Positions 1 to 7,231 are shown, counted from the stretch's first letter. The stretch: 52,067 bases of DNA from Methylobacterium persicinum (GCF_022179525.1 NZ_BPQX01000035.1:1-52067); one strand, 5' to 3'. Translations and numbers: made by a program. The notes: a model not told the origin generated them from the sequence alone.

Positions 1-149
1 AAGTTGCACGCCGAAACACAGTCAAGCTGTTCGTACTCATCCTCGGACAATCCCCCGGCTAGGAACGCCGTGTTGATCGCCACCGCCACTTCGCCAAGGC
101 GGTCAGGCGCGGCTCGCTCAACAGCGGCCGCCATCTCCAAATAGACCAT
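1..149 (-). CDS. Hypothetical protein, N-terminal part only
   Basis: An open frame starts at an ATG at 149 on the minus strand and runs off the left end of the window, giving 49 codons without a stop (begins MVYLEMAAAVERAAPDRLGE). A good Shine-Dalgarno (AGGAAGG) sits 10 nt upstream of the ATG, which decides the start. The peptide looks helical and acidic toward the visible end (LSEDEYEQLD). I do not recognise the family. It is transcribed in the same direction as the ParA operon to its right, about 400 bp away. It is part of the integrated island. Confidence 0.6.
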   Translation of the reverse strand, partial: MVYLEMAAAVERAAPDRLGEVAVAINTAFLAGGLSEDEYEQLDCVSACN

Positions 150-546
150 CGGTCACGCACCTTCCTGGGTGCGCGGCAGGGCTCACGCGCCTTGGCGGGC
201 GCGCGGGCATCCAGGCAAAGCGAGACCATGGACAGAGTTGGCGCTCCATCTTGACCCCGGGGGGCCTCCGTGAGACTGTCGGGATGGAAATTTGGTCCCG
301 CCGGTCTTTATTGGATCGGTCCACGACCCTCCTGATTGGCGTCAGGGGGGTCGTTGCTTTTTCAGGTCGCTACCGCGGTGGCTGCATCCTTATCGACTCG
401 CGCCCAGAATCGCGGGCGAACCTCGACCGTACCATTCGATACCGGCCTCGGCCACCTGCACGTTAACCCCGATCGGCCTGACGTAAAAGCCCCTCTAAAA
501 TACCACCACGAAAATGGTGAGGCGGCGGTTCTCTGCCGCCGTGTTG
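150..546. other. Intergenic gap with terminator-like hairpins
   Basis: No convincing gene is visible in this 400-bp stretch. Near its right end are two adjacent inverted repeats: CACCA/TGGTG (504-519) and GGCGGC/GCCGCC (521-540). Read on the minus strand they lie just past the stop of the ribbon-helix-helix gene and are followed by a short T-rich run, so they may terminate the ParA operon. The open frames seen here on the plus strand have arginine/proline-rich, out-of-frame composition and are not supported. Confidence 0.4.
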
Positions 547-924
547 CTACTGCTCCCACCCTTTCGCAGCGGGCTTGCCGATCACGTGGTCGATGCCTTC
601 GAGGATTAACGAATGGATCGACCGGCCGCGGTCCTCGGCGATGCGAGCCAGGGCAGCGTGGCGCCGTTCATCCAAGTAGACGGTCTGTCGCGACGCAACC
701 GGGCGGCGCCCTTTGGGGCGCCCCCTCGGCGCGCCCAGTTTGACGGCGGCGACTTGCTCGATTGTAGACTTGAACATGCTCGGCTCGAATGCGGGCACAG
801 CAGGTTCCGGCGAGGCCTGTTCGGCAGCATCCATTTCCGCGGCCTCCTCCTCTTGGTCCTGGGCGGCAACGGCGGCGGCAGCTTTCATTGCGATGGCTTC
901 GGCGGCGGAGGGGCGGCGGGTCAT
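547..924 (-). CDS. Ribbon-helix-helix ParB-like partner of ParA
   Basis: This 125-residue protein has an alanine/glutamate-rich N-terminal half (about residues 1-50), a basic linker (GRPKGRRPVASR) and a C-terminal segment (about 75-120) with the pattern of a ribbon-helix-helix DNA-binding fold: a short strand (QTVYLDERRH) followed by two helices (AALARIAEDRG, SIHSLILEGIDHVIG). Its ATG overlaps the parA stop by four bases (ATGA), so the two are translationally coupled. In small type-Ib partition systems the second gene is often such a centromere-binding RHH protein rather than a true ParB; that is the likely role here. Its probable targets are the two palindromes at 1,671-1,742. The exact family was not confirmed. 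Confidence 0.75.
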   Translation of the reverse strand: MTRRPSAAEAIAMKAAAAVAAQDQEEEAAEMDAAEQASPEPAVPAFEPSMFKSTIEQVAAVKLGAPRGRPKGRRPVASRQTVYLDERRHAALARIAEDRGRSIHSLILEGIDHVIGKPAAKGWEQ

Positions 925-1571
925 TCGGACACTCCAAGGCGGACGAGAACGGCGTCGGCGAGGGCGGAGAACTCGGCGGCGGATGGGCTATCGGGTGGCA
1001 CGCCCTCGCCGCTCGCGAGGCTGTCGGCCACGGCCGCGCGGTAGCTAATCGCGGGTGCCACCGGCTCGGTCAGTGCGGCCAGGGTAGCGATGACATCGCG
1101 CCCGGCGCCGGTGCGGCGGTCGATGCGGCTCGGCACGATGAGGATGTCAGGTCGGTCGCGTTTCGCTACCTTGCGATGCCGCCGGATTGTGCCGATCGTC
1201 TCGGCGGCGCCTCTCACGTCCATCACGGTCGCGCCGCTCGGCACGAGCACGAGATCCGCGATCGCGATGGTGGCCCCAAAGGCGGCACCCATCGCGCCCG
1301 GCGCGTCGATCAACACGAAGTCTGCCTCCTGCCCCCTCACCTCGCGGACCCACCCGGCGACCAGCTTGTCGTCGTCGCTCTCGAGCAGGTGAGCAGATAC
1401 GGGGAAGGCGAGGCGTCCATCTTCGGCGATCGAGGCGGCATGCGCGGCCGGATCCGCATCGAGCATGACTGCGCGCTGCCCCCGCCGCGCCAGCTCCGCG
1501 GCGAGGTTCAGGCCGATCGTCGTCTTGCCGACGCCGCCCTTGGTCTGCGCGAGCCCTATGATCTTCGCCAC
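921..1571 (-). CDS. parA: ParA-family partition ATPase
   Basis: A ParA/MinD-type deviant Walker ATPase of 216 residues. The N-terminus reads AKIIGLAQTKGGVGKTT, with the deviant Walker A lysine (KGGVGKTT), followed by LDADP, and a Walker B-like VLIDAPG in the middle. It lacks the N-terminal DNA-binding domain of large type-Ia ParA proteins, so it resembles the short type-Ib or orphan class used by plasmids and integrative elements. An ATG at 1,580 abuts the GGAGG ribosome site directly, so I prefer the GTG at 1,571, which leaves 9 nt of spacing and gives the usual MAKIIGLAQTKGG start. It is followed by the overlapping RHH gene. It likely stabilises the excised or replicating form of the island. 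Confidence 0.93.
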   Translation of the reverse strand: MAKIIGLAQTKGGVGKTTIGLNLAAELARRGQRAVMLDADPAAHAASIAEDGRLAFPVSAHLLESDDDKLVAGWVREVRGQEADFVLIDAPGAMGAAFGATIAIADLVLVPSGATVMDVRGAAETIGTIRRHRKVAKRDRPDILIVPSRIDRRTGAGRDVIATLAALTEPVAPAISYRAAVADSLASGEGVPPDSPSAAEFSALADAVLVRLGVSE

Positions 1572-1670
1572 ACGAATCATCCTCCATCGCCGTGCTAGCG
1601 TGGTGGGACAAAAACGTCACGAGGGTGTTAAGGCGGCGCCGCATTGGCTTGAAGGCATCGCCGGCCGAAA

Positions 1671-1695
1671 TGCGATCGAAACTGTTTCGGTCGCA
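1671..1695. promoter_or_regulatory. parS/operator-like palindrome, copy 1
   Basis: A 25-bp inverted repeat centred on T1683, with core CGAAAC-T-GTTTCG and one mismatch between the arms. It lies about 100 bp upstream of the parA start and shares the core CGAAACTGTTTCG with a second copy 45 bp away. The position upstream of a ParA/RHH pair suggests a centromere or autoregulatory operator. Confidence 0.65.
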
Positions 1696-1713
1696 CCGGT
1701 GCTCGGCAGCACA

Positions 1714-1742
1714 CGAGGGTTCGAAACTGTTTCGAACCCTCG
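1714..1742. promoter_or_regulatory. parS/operator-like palindrome, copy 2 (perfect 29 bp)
   Basis: A perfect 29-bp palindrome centred on T1728, with arms starting CGAGGGTTCGAAAC and the same core as the copy at 1,671-1,695. Centre-to-centre distance between the copies is 45 bp, a little over four helical turns, which would put two bound proteins on about the same DNA face. No gene is seen between 1,572 and 2,030, so these sites dominate the gap. Confidence 0.7.
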
Positions 1743-2030
1743 CCCGAACGCTTCGCCGCCGCGACGGCCGCGGCCTCCGGCAAGGGCGAGCGCGTCGCTT
1801 CCGTATCGCTTGATCAGGCGGGCGGGACGACGGCACCAGTATGAAATCGCCAAGGCCCCGTTTTGCAGGCACCGCCCTGACGTGCTCAAAGCACTTTCGT
1901 CGCACTACGATAACGCCACTGTCGCGTGGCCTTGGGCTTCACTTGCAGCGAACGGCCTGGGGGCTACGCTCGCCGCGCCGACCGCGCGGTGATACCCCGG
2001 GGCAGAGGGCAGCCAGAGCACCGTGGGTTG

Positions 2031-2255
2031 ATGAGCGACGACAAGGACTGCCTCGTCCTGGCCTTGGCGGTAGAGAATGCCGAGCTACGGGCGCAGCTCG
2101 CCGAGGCGCAGGACCAATGTATAGAACTGGCGGTAGATGCCGGCGAGTTGCATGCCGAAGTCGAGGCCCTTCGAGATGAGCTAGCCCGCTTACGGACCGA
2201 ACGAAGTGCTTGGCGCGTTGTAGCTCGGCGGCTTAGCGCAGGAGCGTCGGCGTGA
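2031..2255 (+). CDS. Small coiled-coil protein, unknown function
   Basis: A 74-residue protein starting at the ATG at 2,031 (MSDDKDCLVLALAVENAELR). Almost the whole length is a leucine/alanine/glutamate heptad pattern (AELRAQLAEAQDQ, ELHAEVEALRDELARLRTER), typical of a coiled coil. Longer in-frame starts exist upstream, but that part has non-coding composition. Its stop overlaps the GTG start of the next gene (GTGA), so the two form a coupled pair, perhaps a soluble coil acting with a membrane protein. I do not recognise a named family. Confidence 0.6.
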   Translation: MSDDKDCLVLALAVENAELRAQLAEAQDQCIELAVDAGELHAEVEALRDELARLRTERSAWRVVARRLSAGASA

Positions 2256-2800
2256 GTGATACTGCGATAATTTCGGCTGTAGCAGCGTTCGTTGCCTTGG
2301 TCGCCGCGGGCATAGCTTACGGACAGTGGCAGACGGCGAAATGGAAACTTGCCGCCGATTTATACCCACTTCGGCATGCAGCATACCTAAAGATTATGGA
2401 AGCATTCGAATTCTGGTACAGACAAGGCCCAATGACCTCAGAGCGGGTAGAAAAGTTCGAGAATGCCTTCTTGTCGGCTCGATTTTTATTCGGGAGAGAC
2501 CTCCGAAAAAAATTTGATATGATACGATCGGAGGTTGTTAGGCTTGCCAACACTGAAGCCATGATTGCTCATTGTGACGATGCTTTAGAAAAGCGTCTTG
2601 ATATTGATGAGTTTACAGAAGAAAAGAACGAATTAAGGTGGAAAGAGGTTCAATTAATAACCACAAAACTATACAATTTCTATATTGATGAAGAAATATT
2701 TGTACCGTACTTAGCTCTTGAATATAAAAATCCCTCACGCCGTATCTTTGGCCTGCGGAGGCACCAGCCGAAGATTGCTAGTGAAGATCAAGAGAGGTAA
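2252..2800 (+). CDS. Membrane-anchored protein of unknown function
   Basis: A 182-residue protein with a GTG start coupled to the preceding coiled-coil gene and an AGGAG ribosome site 7 nt upstream. Residues about 5-24 form one transmembrane helix (VAAFVALVAAGIAYGQWQT), followed by a cytoplasmic-looking helical domain rich in charged residues (LRKKFDMIRSEVVRL, FTEEKNELRWKEVQLI). The base composition becomes clearly AT-richer than the neighbours from about 2,440, a sign of foreign origin. The overall plan (one N-terminal helix, then a ~150-residue helical soluble part) is common among orphan island proteins. No specific function can be assigned. Confidence 0.7.
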   Translation: MSDTAIISAVAAFVALVAAGIAYGQWQTAKWKLAADLYPLRHAAYLKIMEAFEFWYRQGPMTSERVEKFENAFLSARFLFGRDLRKKFDMIRSEVVRLANTEAMIAHCDDALEKRLDIDEFTEEKNELRWKEVQLITTKLYNFYIDEEIFVPYLALEYKNPSRRIFGLRRHQPKIASEDQER

Positions 2801-2801
2801 G

Positions 2802-2990
2802 TTACACCCGATCCGAACCTCGTTGCTTCAGCCGAAGTGCTACGACGAGAGCCGCCGGCCAGAAGGCAACGCTGAGCAGGGCGATGGGTACGACGGCGCG
2901 ACCCTTCCACCATGCGATCGCTGTAGGTAGGGCTAGCCCTGGGACTGCCACGGCGACGAAGGCCCAGAACACTAGGTCGGACTTGTCCAT
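2802..2990 (-). CDS. Small two-helix membrane protein
   Basis: A 62-residue protein starting MDKSDLVFWAF with two hydrophobic helices (about residues 7-26 and 33-52) joined by a short basic turn (WWKGRA) and ending in a basic tail (LRLKQRGSDRV). The hydrophobicity pattern and in-frame start support a real gene. It converges with the upstream membrane protein gene, ending only one base away from its stop. The family is unknown; small two-helix proteins like this may be inner-membrane toxins, immunity factors or simple accessory proteins, and nothing here decides between them. Confidence 0.55.
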   Translation of the reverse strand: MDKSDLVFWAFVAVAVPGLALPTAIAWWKGRAVVPIALLSVAFWPAALVVALRLKQRGSDRV

Positions 2991-3053
2991 GCGATCCGTC
3001 CTAGCTCCTAAGCCCTACGCTTTCGCCGCGCGCGATGGCATAACGGGGCCACC

Positions 3054-3476
3054 ATGCCGATCCGGCGCGAACACCGCTTCTTTTACCCCATCGACTGGCC
3101 GCAACTGTCGGCCGTGATCCGCTTTGGCCGGGCCCGGGGCCGATGCGAGGCGTGCGGGCGCCCGCATGGCCGGTTCGTCTATCACACCGGCGACGGCAGG
3201 TGGTGGGACGACGCCGCGGACGTCTGGCGCGCGCCCGACGGCACCGTCACCGTCGTCGACATCTCCGCCGGCTTCGCCCGCGTCCGGCGCACCCGCGTCG
3301 TCCTGGCGGCCGCGCACCGTAACCACGACACCGCCGACAACCGGGACGCCAACCTCGCAGCTTGGTGCCAGCGATGTCACCTCGAACACGACCGGCCGGA
3401 GCATCGTCGGCGGCGGTGGCGGACCCTGTTTCAGAGGAAGGCGGGAGGGGACCTATTCCAGGGACCCTACGCCTAA
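3054..3476 (+). CDS. HNH-type zinc protein, paralog 1
   Basis: A 140-residue basic protein with CEAC near residues 31-34, then an HNH-like block: AAAHRNHDTADNRDANL followed by CQRCHLEHDR. The two CxxC pairs form a probable structural zinc site, and the His-Asn-His spacing fits the beta-beta-alpha-metal nuclease fold. The start is the ATG of MPIRREHRFFYPIDWP, the same as in the paralog at 9,581. The two proteins are identical over the first 24 residues and at most motif positions but diverge in the middle (about 40-80). Whether it cuts DNA is inference; catalytic residues appear intact. It may act in element mobility, defence or packaging. Confidence 0.8.
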   Translation: MPIRREHRFFYPIDWPQLSAVIRFGRARGRCEACGRPHGRFVYHTGDGRWWDDAADVWRAPDGTVTVVDISAGFARVRRTRVVLAAAHRNHDTADNRDANLAAWCQRCHLEHDRPEHRRRRWRTLFQRKAGGDLFQGPYA

Positions 3477-3483
3477 GCCTCAA

Positions 3484-4035
3484 CTAGCGTCTGATCGGAA
3501 ACAGACGAAGTTTTCTATTCGCCGAAATCTTTTCGATGTAATCGATCCTAGATTTCGCTGCATTCGCCAAATCGATCACCATATTCTTAAGTTCTTGCTT
3601 TTCTCCCGTAGTAGAGTCAACTTTAAGAACCTTGTCAGCCTTTGCTTTTATCAAATCAAGCTTTTTATGCTCGTTATCGCAAAATGCATCCTGTACACTT
3701 TTGTGATATCTTTTAAGGCCTATAAGTGATACCGACATTTCAGATCTTTTTGAGTGAACATCATTAAATATCTTGTAGAATTCGTCAGATTTCGCCCCTG
3801 TCACAGCCCAATTCATGCGCCCGAGGGTATGATAAAATGATGCAGCAGCTCCAATAGCTTTATCTGCCGCTTGATTTTTTAGGGTCTTCGACCAATTGTT
3901 AGCCACGTATATAGCGGTGCCAACGGAAATAATTGCAATAATTGCAGTAATAGATGGCTAAACCAACGGCAACCACCAAGGTAAGGCTGCTTCCACTACA
4001 GGCATCACTTGCGTGGCGGTTGATGGATCGGGCAT
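3484..4035 (-). pseudogene. Membrane protein gene interrupted by an in-frame amber codon
   Basis: The open part (3,484-3,906, GTG start) encodes 140 residues, mostly helical and lysine-rich (ANNWSKTLKNQAADKAIG...). Reading further upstream in the same frame reveals a transmembrane helix, PSITAIIAIISVGTAIYV, then a TAG at 3,958-3,960, then another open stretch ending MPVVEAALPWWLPLV and reaching ATGs at 4,035 and 4,047. The ATG at 4,035 has GGAAG 5 nt upstream. So one continuous membrane protein of about 183 codons seems to be broken by a single amber codon inside its first helix. A TGG-to-TAG change would explain it. The region is AT-rich relative to its neighbours. It may be a pseudogene, or a shortened soluble form may start at 3,906. 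Confidence 0.6.
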
Positions 4036-4167
4036 CAAAGCTTCCATTGTTAAAGGATCGGCGCGGCTAGAAATCTACGAGTAAGCCGGCCGCTGCCGGA
4101 TGGTATCGGCTCACTCCACCCAAGTCTCAGGGACTAGATACGACGCGCAGAGAGCAAATTACCCTCA

Positions 4168-4587
4168 TTATCCTCTCGCCCGCCCTTTCGGATTTGCTGA
4201 CTTCTGTCGTGTTGCCGCCGGGTCTGCCGTCTCAATGAGACTGGCAATCCGCGCCGCGATCTCATCCACCACATCAGCCTGCACCATGCCGGCACGGGTC
4301 GCGGACTTTGCCTGTAGCCGTGCCATCAGATCAAAGCTTCGGACCTGCGTGCAGATCGCTACGCCGGTCACGCCGTCTGCGACGACCCTCACCGTAACGC
4401 CCGCCTCCCTAGCACCTCCAGCGCCAGTCGAGACGACGACGCAGATAGCCATGCCCAGCCGATTCACCGCCTCGGGCGTAAGGACGATCCAGTAATGCCG
4501 ATCGCGCATCTCGCGGCCGGTAACGGGATTTGTGTCGATCGAGAAAATTTCGCCGCGACGCGGCCCCTGCGGCGGTCGAGGCCCCAT
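4168..4587 (-). CDS. MazF/ChpB (PemK)-family toxin
   Basis: A 139-residue protein with the MazF-fold signature: RRGEIFSIDTNPVTGREMRDRHYWIVLTPE near the N-terminus, then a hydrophobic beta strand (MAICVVVSTG) and a C-terminal QVRSFDL strand-turn, the equivalent of the PRTLDL-type motif of ChpB. Family members are sequence-specific endoribonucleases that cleave mRNA when free of antitoxin. The ATG overlaps the antitoxin stop by one base (TGATG), so the pair is translationally coupled. The C-terminal ~35 residues (from AGMVQADVVDEIAARI) extend the core as a helix. It probably serves as an addiction module of the island. Confidence 0.88.
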   Translation of the reverse strand: MGPRPPQGPRRGEIFSIDTNPVTGREMRDRHYWIVLTPEAVNRLGMAICVVVSTGAGGAREAGVTVRVVADGVTGVAICTQVRSFDLMARLQAKSATRAGMVQADVVDEIAARIASLIETADPAATRQKSANPKGRARG

Positions 4588-5018
4588 CAGCCGATCTCGT
4601 TCCCGATCGGCTCACCGTTGAGGGCACCCGCGACGGAGGCGTAAATCTCGGGCAGGTGCTCCGCCCCCTGTAGCAGCTCGGCCAGCGTATAGCGGCGGCG
4701 CGGGGCCGACGCGGGCTCAGGCACGACCGGCTCGGCCACGAGCTTGCCACCCTTCACATCGACCGCCAGCTCGGTTCCTTCATCGGCCCCGAGCGAGGCA
4801 AGAAGGACGGGCGGTATGGTCATCACCCGGGCACCGCCCTGGCGACGAACCTTCACCACAATGGTTTTGGTCGCCGACTTCAGAGGGCGCTTCTTCTTGA
4901 GCGCGATCCTGCCCGTCGCGGCTTCCTGAATGGCCCGGCTGGCGCCCCGGGGCTTCTCGGCCTCGGGCGGAGCGATGACAACGGGGCGGCGCTGGGACGT
5001 CCGAGCGGTCGTTGGCAT
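4587..5018 (-). CDS. AbrB/MazE-type antitoxin
   Basis: A 143-residue protein starting at the ATG at 5,018 (MPTTARTSQRRP), chosen because AGGAGG lies 5 nt upstream; an earlier ATG at 5,039 lies ahead of this site. A long basic N-terminal tail (about residues 1-55) precedes a SpoVT/AbrB-like swapped-hairpin segment (IVVKVRRQGGARVMTIPPVLLASLG) and an acidic C-terminus (YTLAELLQGAEHLPEIY) that would bind and neutralise the toxin. The gene directly precedes and overlaps the MazF/ChpB toxin. A palindrome 22 bp upstream is the likely site of autorepression. The long N-terminal extension is unusual for MazE/ChpS proteins, which are usually about 80 residues. Confidence 0.82.
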   Translation of the reverse strand: MPTTARTSQRRPVVIAPPEAEKPRGASRAIQEAATGRIALKKKRPLKSATKTIVVKVRRQGGARVMTIPPVLLASLGADEGTELAVDVKGGKLVAEPVVPEPASAPRRRYTLAELLQGAEHLPEIYASVAGALNGEPIGNEIG

Positions 5019-5039
5019 GACAACCTCCTCTAGGTGCAT

Positions 5040-5057
5040 GTGCTACCTATGTAGCAC
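5040..5057. promoter_or_regulatory. Toxin-antitoxin operator palindrome
   Basis: A perfect inverted repeat, GTGCTAC and GTAGCAC around a 4-bp centre, lies 22 bp upstream of the antitoxin start, where a promoter -10 region would be. Autorepression through such a palindrome by the AbrB-type antitoxin is the rule for this family. Confidence 0.6.
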
Positions 5058-5361
5058 TAACCTCCGTTCTCGACGAGGGGTCCTCTCCGGGCGTCGCGCG
5101 TTCGCGCATCCAGCAATTTTCTGGACCCCGCCCCTTACTTTTTTGGTTCCATAACATCCGCAGGGCGACCGGTGTGCTAGCGCAGATGCTGCTTGGCAGC
5201 CGTCTCTCTAAATACCCACGCATCCCCAGCTTGCCGGGGCGATCTTCGGCATGCCGAACATCTTCGACCGCCGGCTCACAAGCACGCCGCATTGGCGCGC
5301 AATTAATTGCGCAATTCCGACGTGCTTGATTGAGATGCTCCATCAAACTCACGAAGCTCAT
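5047..5361 (-). CDS. Possible small protein coupled to the reverse transcriptase (doubtful)
   Basis: An open frame of 104 codons starts with an ATG that overlaps the reverse transcriptase stop (ATGA) and ends inside the toxin-antitoxin operator palindrome. It contains one copy of the CGCAATTAATTGCG palindrome, read as AINC. Its composition is arginine- and cysteine-rich and not clearly protein-like. The stop-start overlap argues for translation, but the composition and the palindrome argue for a regulatory or structured RNA region. I list it because the coupling would matter if real. Confidence 0.25.
   Translation of the reverse strand: MSFVSLMEHLNQARRNCAINCAPMRRACEPAVEDVRHAEDRPGKLGMRGYLERRLPSSICASTPVALRMLWNQKSKGRGPENCWMRERATPGEDPSSRTEVSAT
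5297..5312. repeat. GCGCAATTAATTGCGC palindrome, copy 1
   Basis: A perfect 16-bp palindrome just downstream of the reverse transcriptase stop. With flanks it reads CGCGCAATTAATTGCGCAA on the plus strand, the same extended consensus as the copy at 7,216 and, inverted, the copy at 7,134. Confidence 0.75.
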
Positions 5362-6665
5362 TTAGCGGCAGGTCCACACCGAGAACGGGCGAGACCGAGA
5401 TCAAGCCAATCATCGATATGCGAGAGAACTGGCTTTCCCGCTTCGGCGTACGCTCGGCAACTGATATCCCACCGGCTCATTGGCAGAGAGGGCAACTCTA
5501 AGATGGCCGACTGTCCGAGCAAGTTTAAAGCATCTCCGCATGCATCATATCGTTTGAACGACGCAAGCCACCGATGCCGATACGTCATCACCATCGGGTA
5601 CACATCATTGATAGGCTCCCATTTGGCGATGTCACGAACCCGCTCGGCGAAGCGCAGATAAGTCAGGTCCGCTGGGCGCAGCTTTGCATAGCCCGTCCGA
5701 TGGTCTCGGCGGAATTTGTATTTGAGGAAGTTGAAGCCCGCGCGGGCGTCGACGACCTCGCAGCGTTTTAAACGAAACGGTCCGGCAGGGTGATTGCCGA
5801 GACAATCAGACAGGGTCTTCGCAAGCGTTTCGGCCACCTCCTGGGTCACAGCCGGGATCGCGATATCATCCCCGTAGAGGATGACATCACGGCCCGAGGT
5901 CATAGACCGCAGCTCAGGTCCGAGAAGCTGACTGATGACGAGATTGGACGAACGTGCACCCTGTGGCAGCCCTTGCCGGACCGCTTCGCTAAACGCTGTA
6001 TGGCTGGTGTAGGGGTAGAGCTCGGAGGGGGAGGGTAACAGGAGGTCCTCTCCGGGTAGTAGGCAGTGACGGACCACCGCCGGAGGAATGCCGAGACGTC
6101 CGGCGATTTCCCCTTGCTTCACGGACCTGAAGCACGCCTTGATGTCGGCCACCACAAAGTGGTTGATGCCATCATCAATGAACTGAGTAATGCGATCTGC
6201 GGCGATCTCGACGCCGCGCCCTTTCACCATAAAGTCGATCGGACAGGGACCGAATTTGGCGGACAGAACGAGACAAACGAGCGTTTGTAGCGTTTTCCGA
6301 CGCGGTCCGAAGACCAGGATAGGACGCCAATCGCCCCGTACGGACTTGATCTTCAGAAAACCAAGCACCGGCTCATCCGGATCGAAAAATGGATCAAGCT
6401 CTTCGGCCATCTCATGCAGAGACAAACGGGTCACTTCACCATTGTCATTGTCTGCAGAGAGGATAACGCACGACAGCTTGAGCGAGAAAGACGCGAGCAG
6501 GATGCGTTGTGCATCCCTGATCCGTTTGCCCGAGCCGCTCTCGACTGCCCGCCGCAATTTCATGAGTTTGCCTCGAGCGTCGATGGCGACACCCCGCATC
6601 TCGTCAGCAAATGCTGCATCCACGAGATAAGCAGCTCTCTGCACCACGGCATCGATCTCGAGCAT
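5358..6665 (-). CDS. Reverse transcriptase, unassigned class
   Basis: A 435-residue protein with the ordered motifs of an RNA-directed DNA polymerase: RPILVFGPRRKTLQTLV (114-130; fingers, RT1/2), VVADIKACF (171-179; first catalytic Asp174), QGLPQGARSSNL (231-242; RT4), YGDD (264-267; catalytic aspartates) and FLKYKFRRD (313-321; RT6-like). The first ~100 residues are a helical N-terminal extension and the last ~100 may form a thumb. No maturase, endonuclease or integrase domain is visible, so it is not a standard group II intron or retrotransposon enzyme. YGDD differs from the YADD of most retrons and group II introns. It follows an HTH gene by 22 bp. A defence or diversity role is possible; the class cannot be set by eye. 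Confidence 0.93.
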   Translation of the reverse strand: MLEIDAVVQRAAYLVDAAFADEMRGVAIDARGKLMKLRRAVESGSGKRIRDAQRILLASFSLKLSCVILSADNDNGEVTRLSLHEMAEELDPFFDPDEPVLGFLKIKSVRGDWRPILVFGPRRKTLQTLVCLVLSAKFGPCPIDFMVKGRGVEIAADRITQFIDDGINHFVVADIKACFRSVKQGEIAGRLGIPPAVVRHCLLPGEDLLLPSPSELYPYTSHTAFSEAVRQGLPQGARSSNLVISQLLGPELRSMTSGRDVILYGDDIAIPAVTQEVAETLAKTLSDCLGNHPAGPFRLKRCEVVDARAGFNFLKYKFRRDHRTGYAKLRPADLTYLRFAERVRDIAKWEPINDVYPMVMTYRHRWLASFKRYDACGDALNLLGQSAILELPSLPMSRWDISCRAYAEAGKPVLSHIDDWLDLGLARSRCGPAAK

Positions 6666-6687
6666 GACGGCTGCCTAATCTTCGCGC

Positions 6688-6924
6688 CTAAGAGGCTATT
6701 TCAAGCGTGGCTTCTGCTTGAGCAGCGAAGGGCCGTTTATCGACCCAGTCCCAAACGTCTTTGCGCAAATACCGAATGCGCTTTCCGAGTGGAATGCGAC
6801 GAGGCCCCTGCCCATGCTTATGCCAACGATCCAAAGTCCTCGTCGTGGTGCGCAGCAGGTCGGCAGCTTCCTTCTTCGTCAGAAGGTCTGCAGCTTTGTG
6901 TCGGCGGGCAAAATTAAGGGGCAT
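6688..6924 (-). CDS. Helix-turn-helix DNA-binding protein (excisionase/AlpA-like)
   Basis: A 78-residue protein with a winged-helix/MerR-like HTH over residues about 15-62: LLTKKEAADLLRTTTRTLDRWHKHGQG, then RRIPLGKRIRYLRKDVWDWV. This is the layout of AlpA/Xis-like small regulators. The ATG at 6,924 is chosen because GGAGG lies 5 nt upstream; an in-frame GTG at 6,936 would overlap this site. It lies immediately upstream of the reverse transcriptase in the same direction with a 22-bp gap, so they form one operon. It may regulate that operon, perhaps through the palindromes nearby, or act as an excisionase for the element. The choice is open. Confidence 0.82.
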   Translation of the reverse strand: MPLNFARRHKAADLLTKKEAADLLRTTTRTLDRWHKHGQGPRRIPLGKRIRYLRKDVWDWVDKRPFAAQAEATLEIAS

Positions 6925-7133
6925 CAGAACCTCCACGACTGTGTCTTAGCAAGACCGTCGAGAGGCCACAGATCGCCACCCGACGGCTTATAGCCATCTT
7001 AGGGAGGACGATCCTTGTCCGAGAACGTCGTATAAAACGACGTTAATGACCATGTTCATTGGTCGGCACGTGTCTGTCAAGAGACAATCCGATTTTTTTC
7101 GATCCCCGCGTAGTACCTCCTTTGCCAGTTCTT

Positions 7134-7149
7134 GCGCAATTAATTGCGC
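7134..7149. repeat. GCGCAATTAATTGCGC palindrome, copy 2
   Basis: A perfect 16-bp palindrome between the reverse transcriptase operon and the divergent DUF6508 gene. Its extended flanks match copies 1 and 3 in inverted orientation. Confidence 0.75.
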
Positions 7150-7215
7150 GCAGCTGTGTGAGCGAATTTTTGTTGCGAAAGGCGATCGATTGACCCAAGC
7201 TACGAGTAACTTCCC

Positions 7216-7231
7216 GCGCAATTAATTGCGC
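7216..7231. repeat. GCGCAATTAATTGCGC palindrome, copy 3, at the DUF6508 start
   Basis: A perfect 16-bp palindrome ending one base before the ATG at 7,233, where a ribosome binding site should be. Copies 2 and 3 are 82 bp apart centre to centre and could pair with each other. Confidence 0.75.

Noticed and set aside
251-743. Plus-strand open frames left of the ParA operon
   Set aside because: They overlap the RHH gene on the other strand, are rich in Arg and Pro, and lack ribosome sites. They are shadows of GC-rich DNA.
5358-6665. Reading the RT as a group II intron or a diversity-generating retroelement
   Set aside because: No maturase or HNH domain and no intron ends were seen, and no template/variable repeat pair with adenine-biased differences was noticed near it. 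This could change with a search outside the window.
7024-7099. Hairpins considered as the terminator of a plus-strand gene
   Set aside because: No plus-strand gene ends here, and the T-run is 6 nt away from the last stem. A simple terminator is less likely than a structured leader or ncRNA, though it is not excluded.
6988-7221. 77-codon minus-strand frame upstream of the HTH gene
   Set aside because: It starts with TTG, has no ribosome site, and runs through both the hairpins and a palindrome. It is better explained as a leader region.
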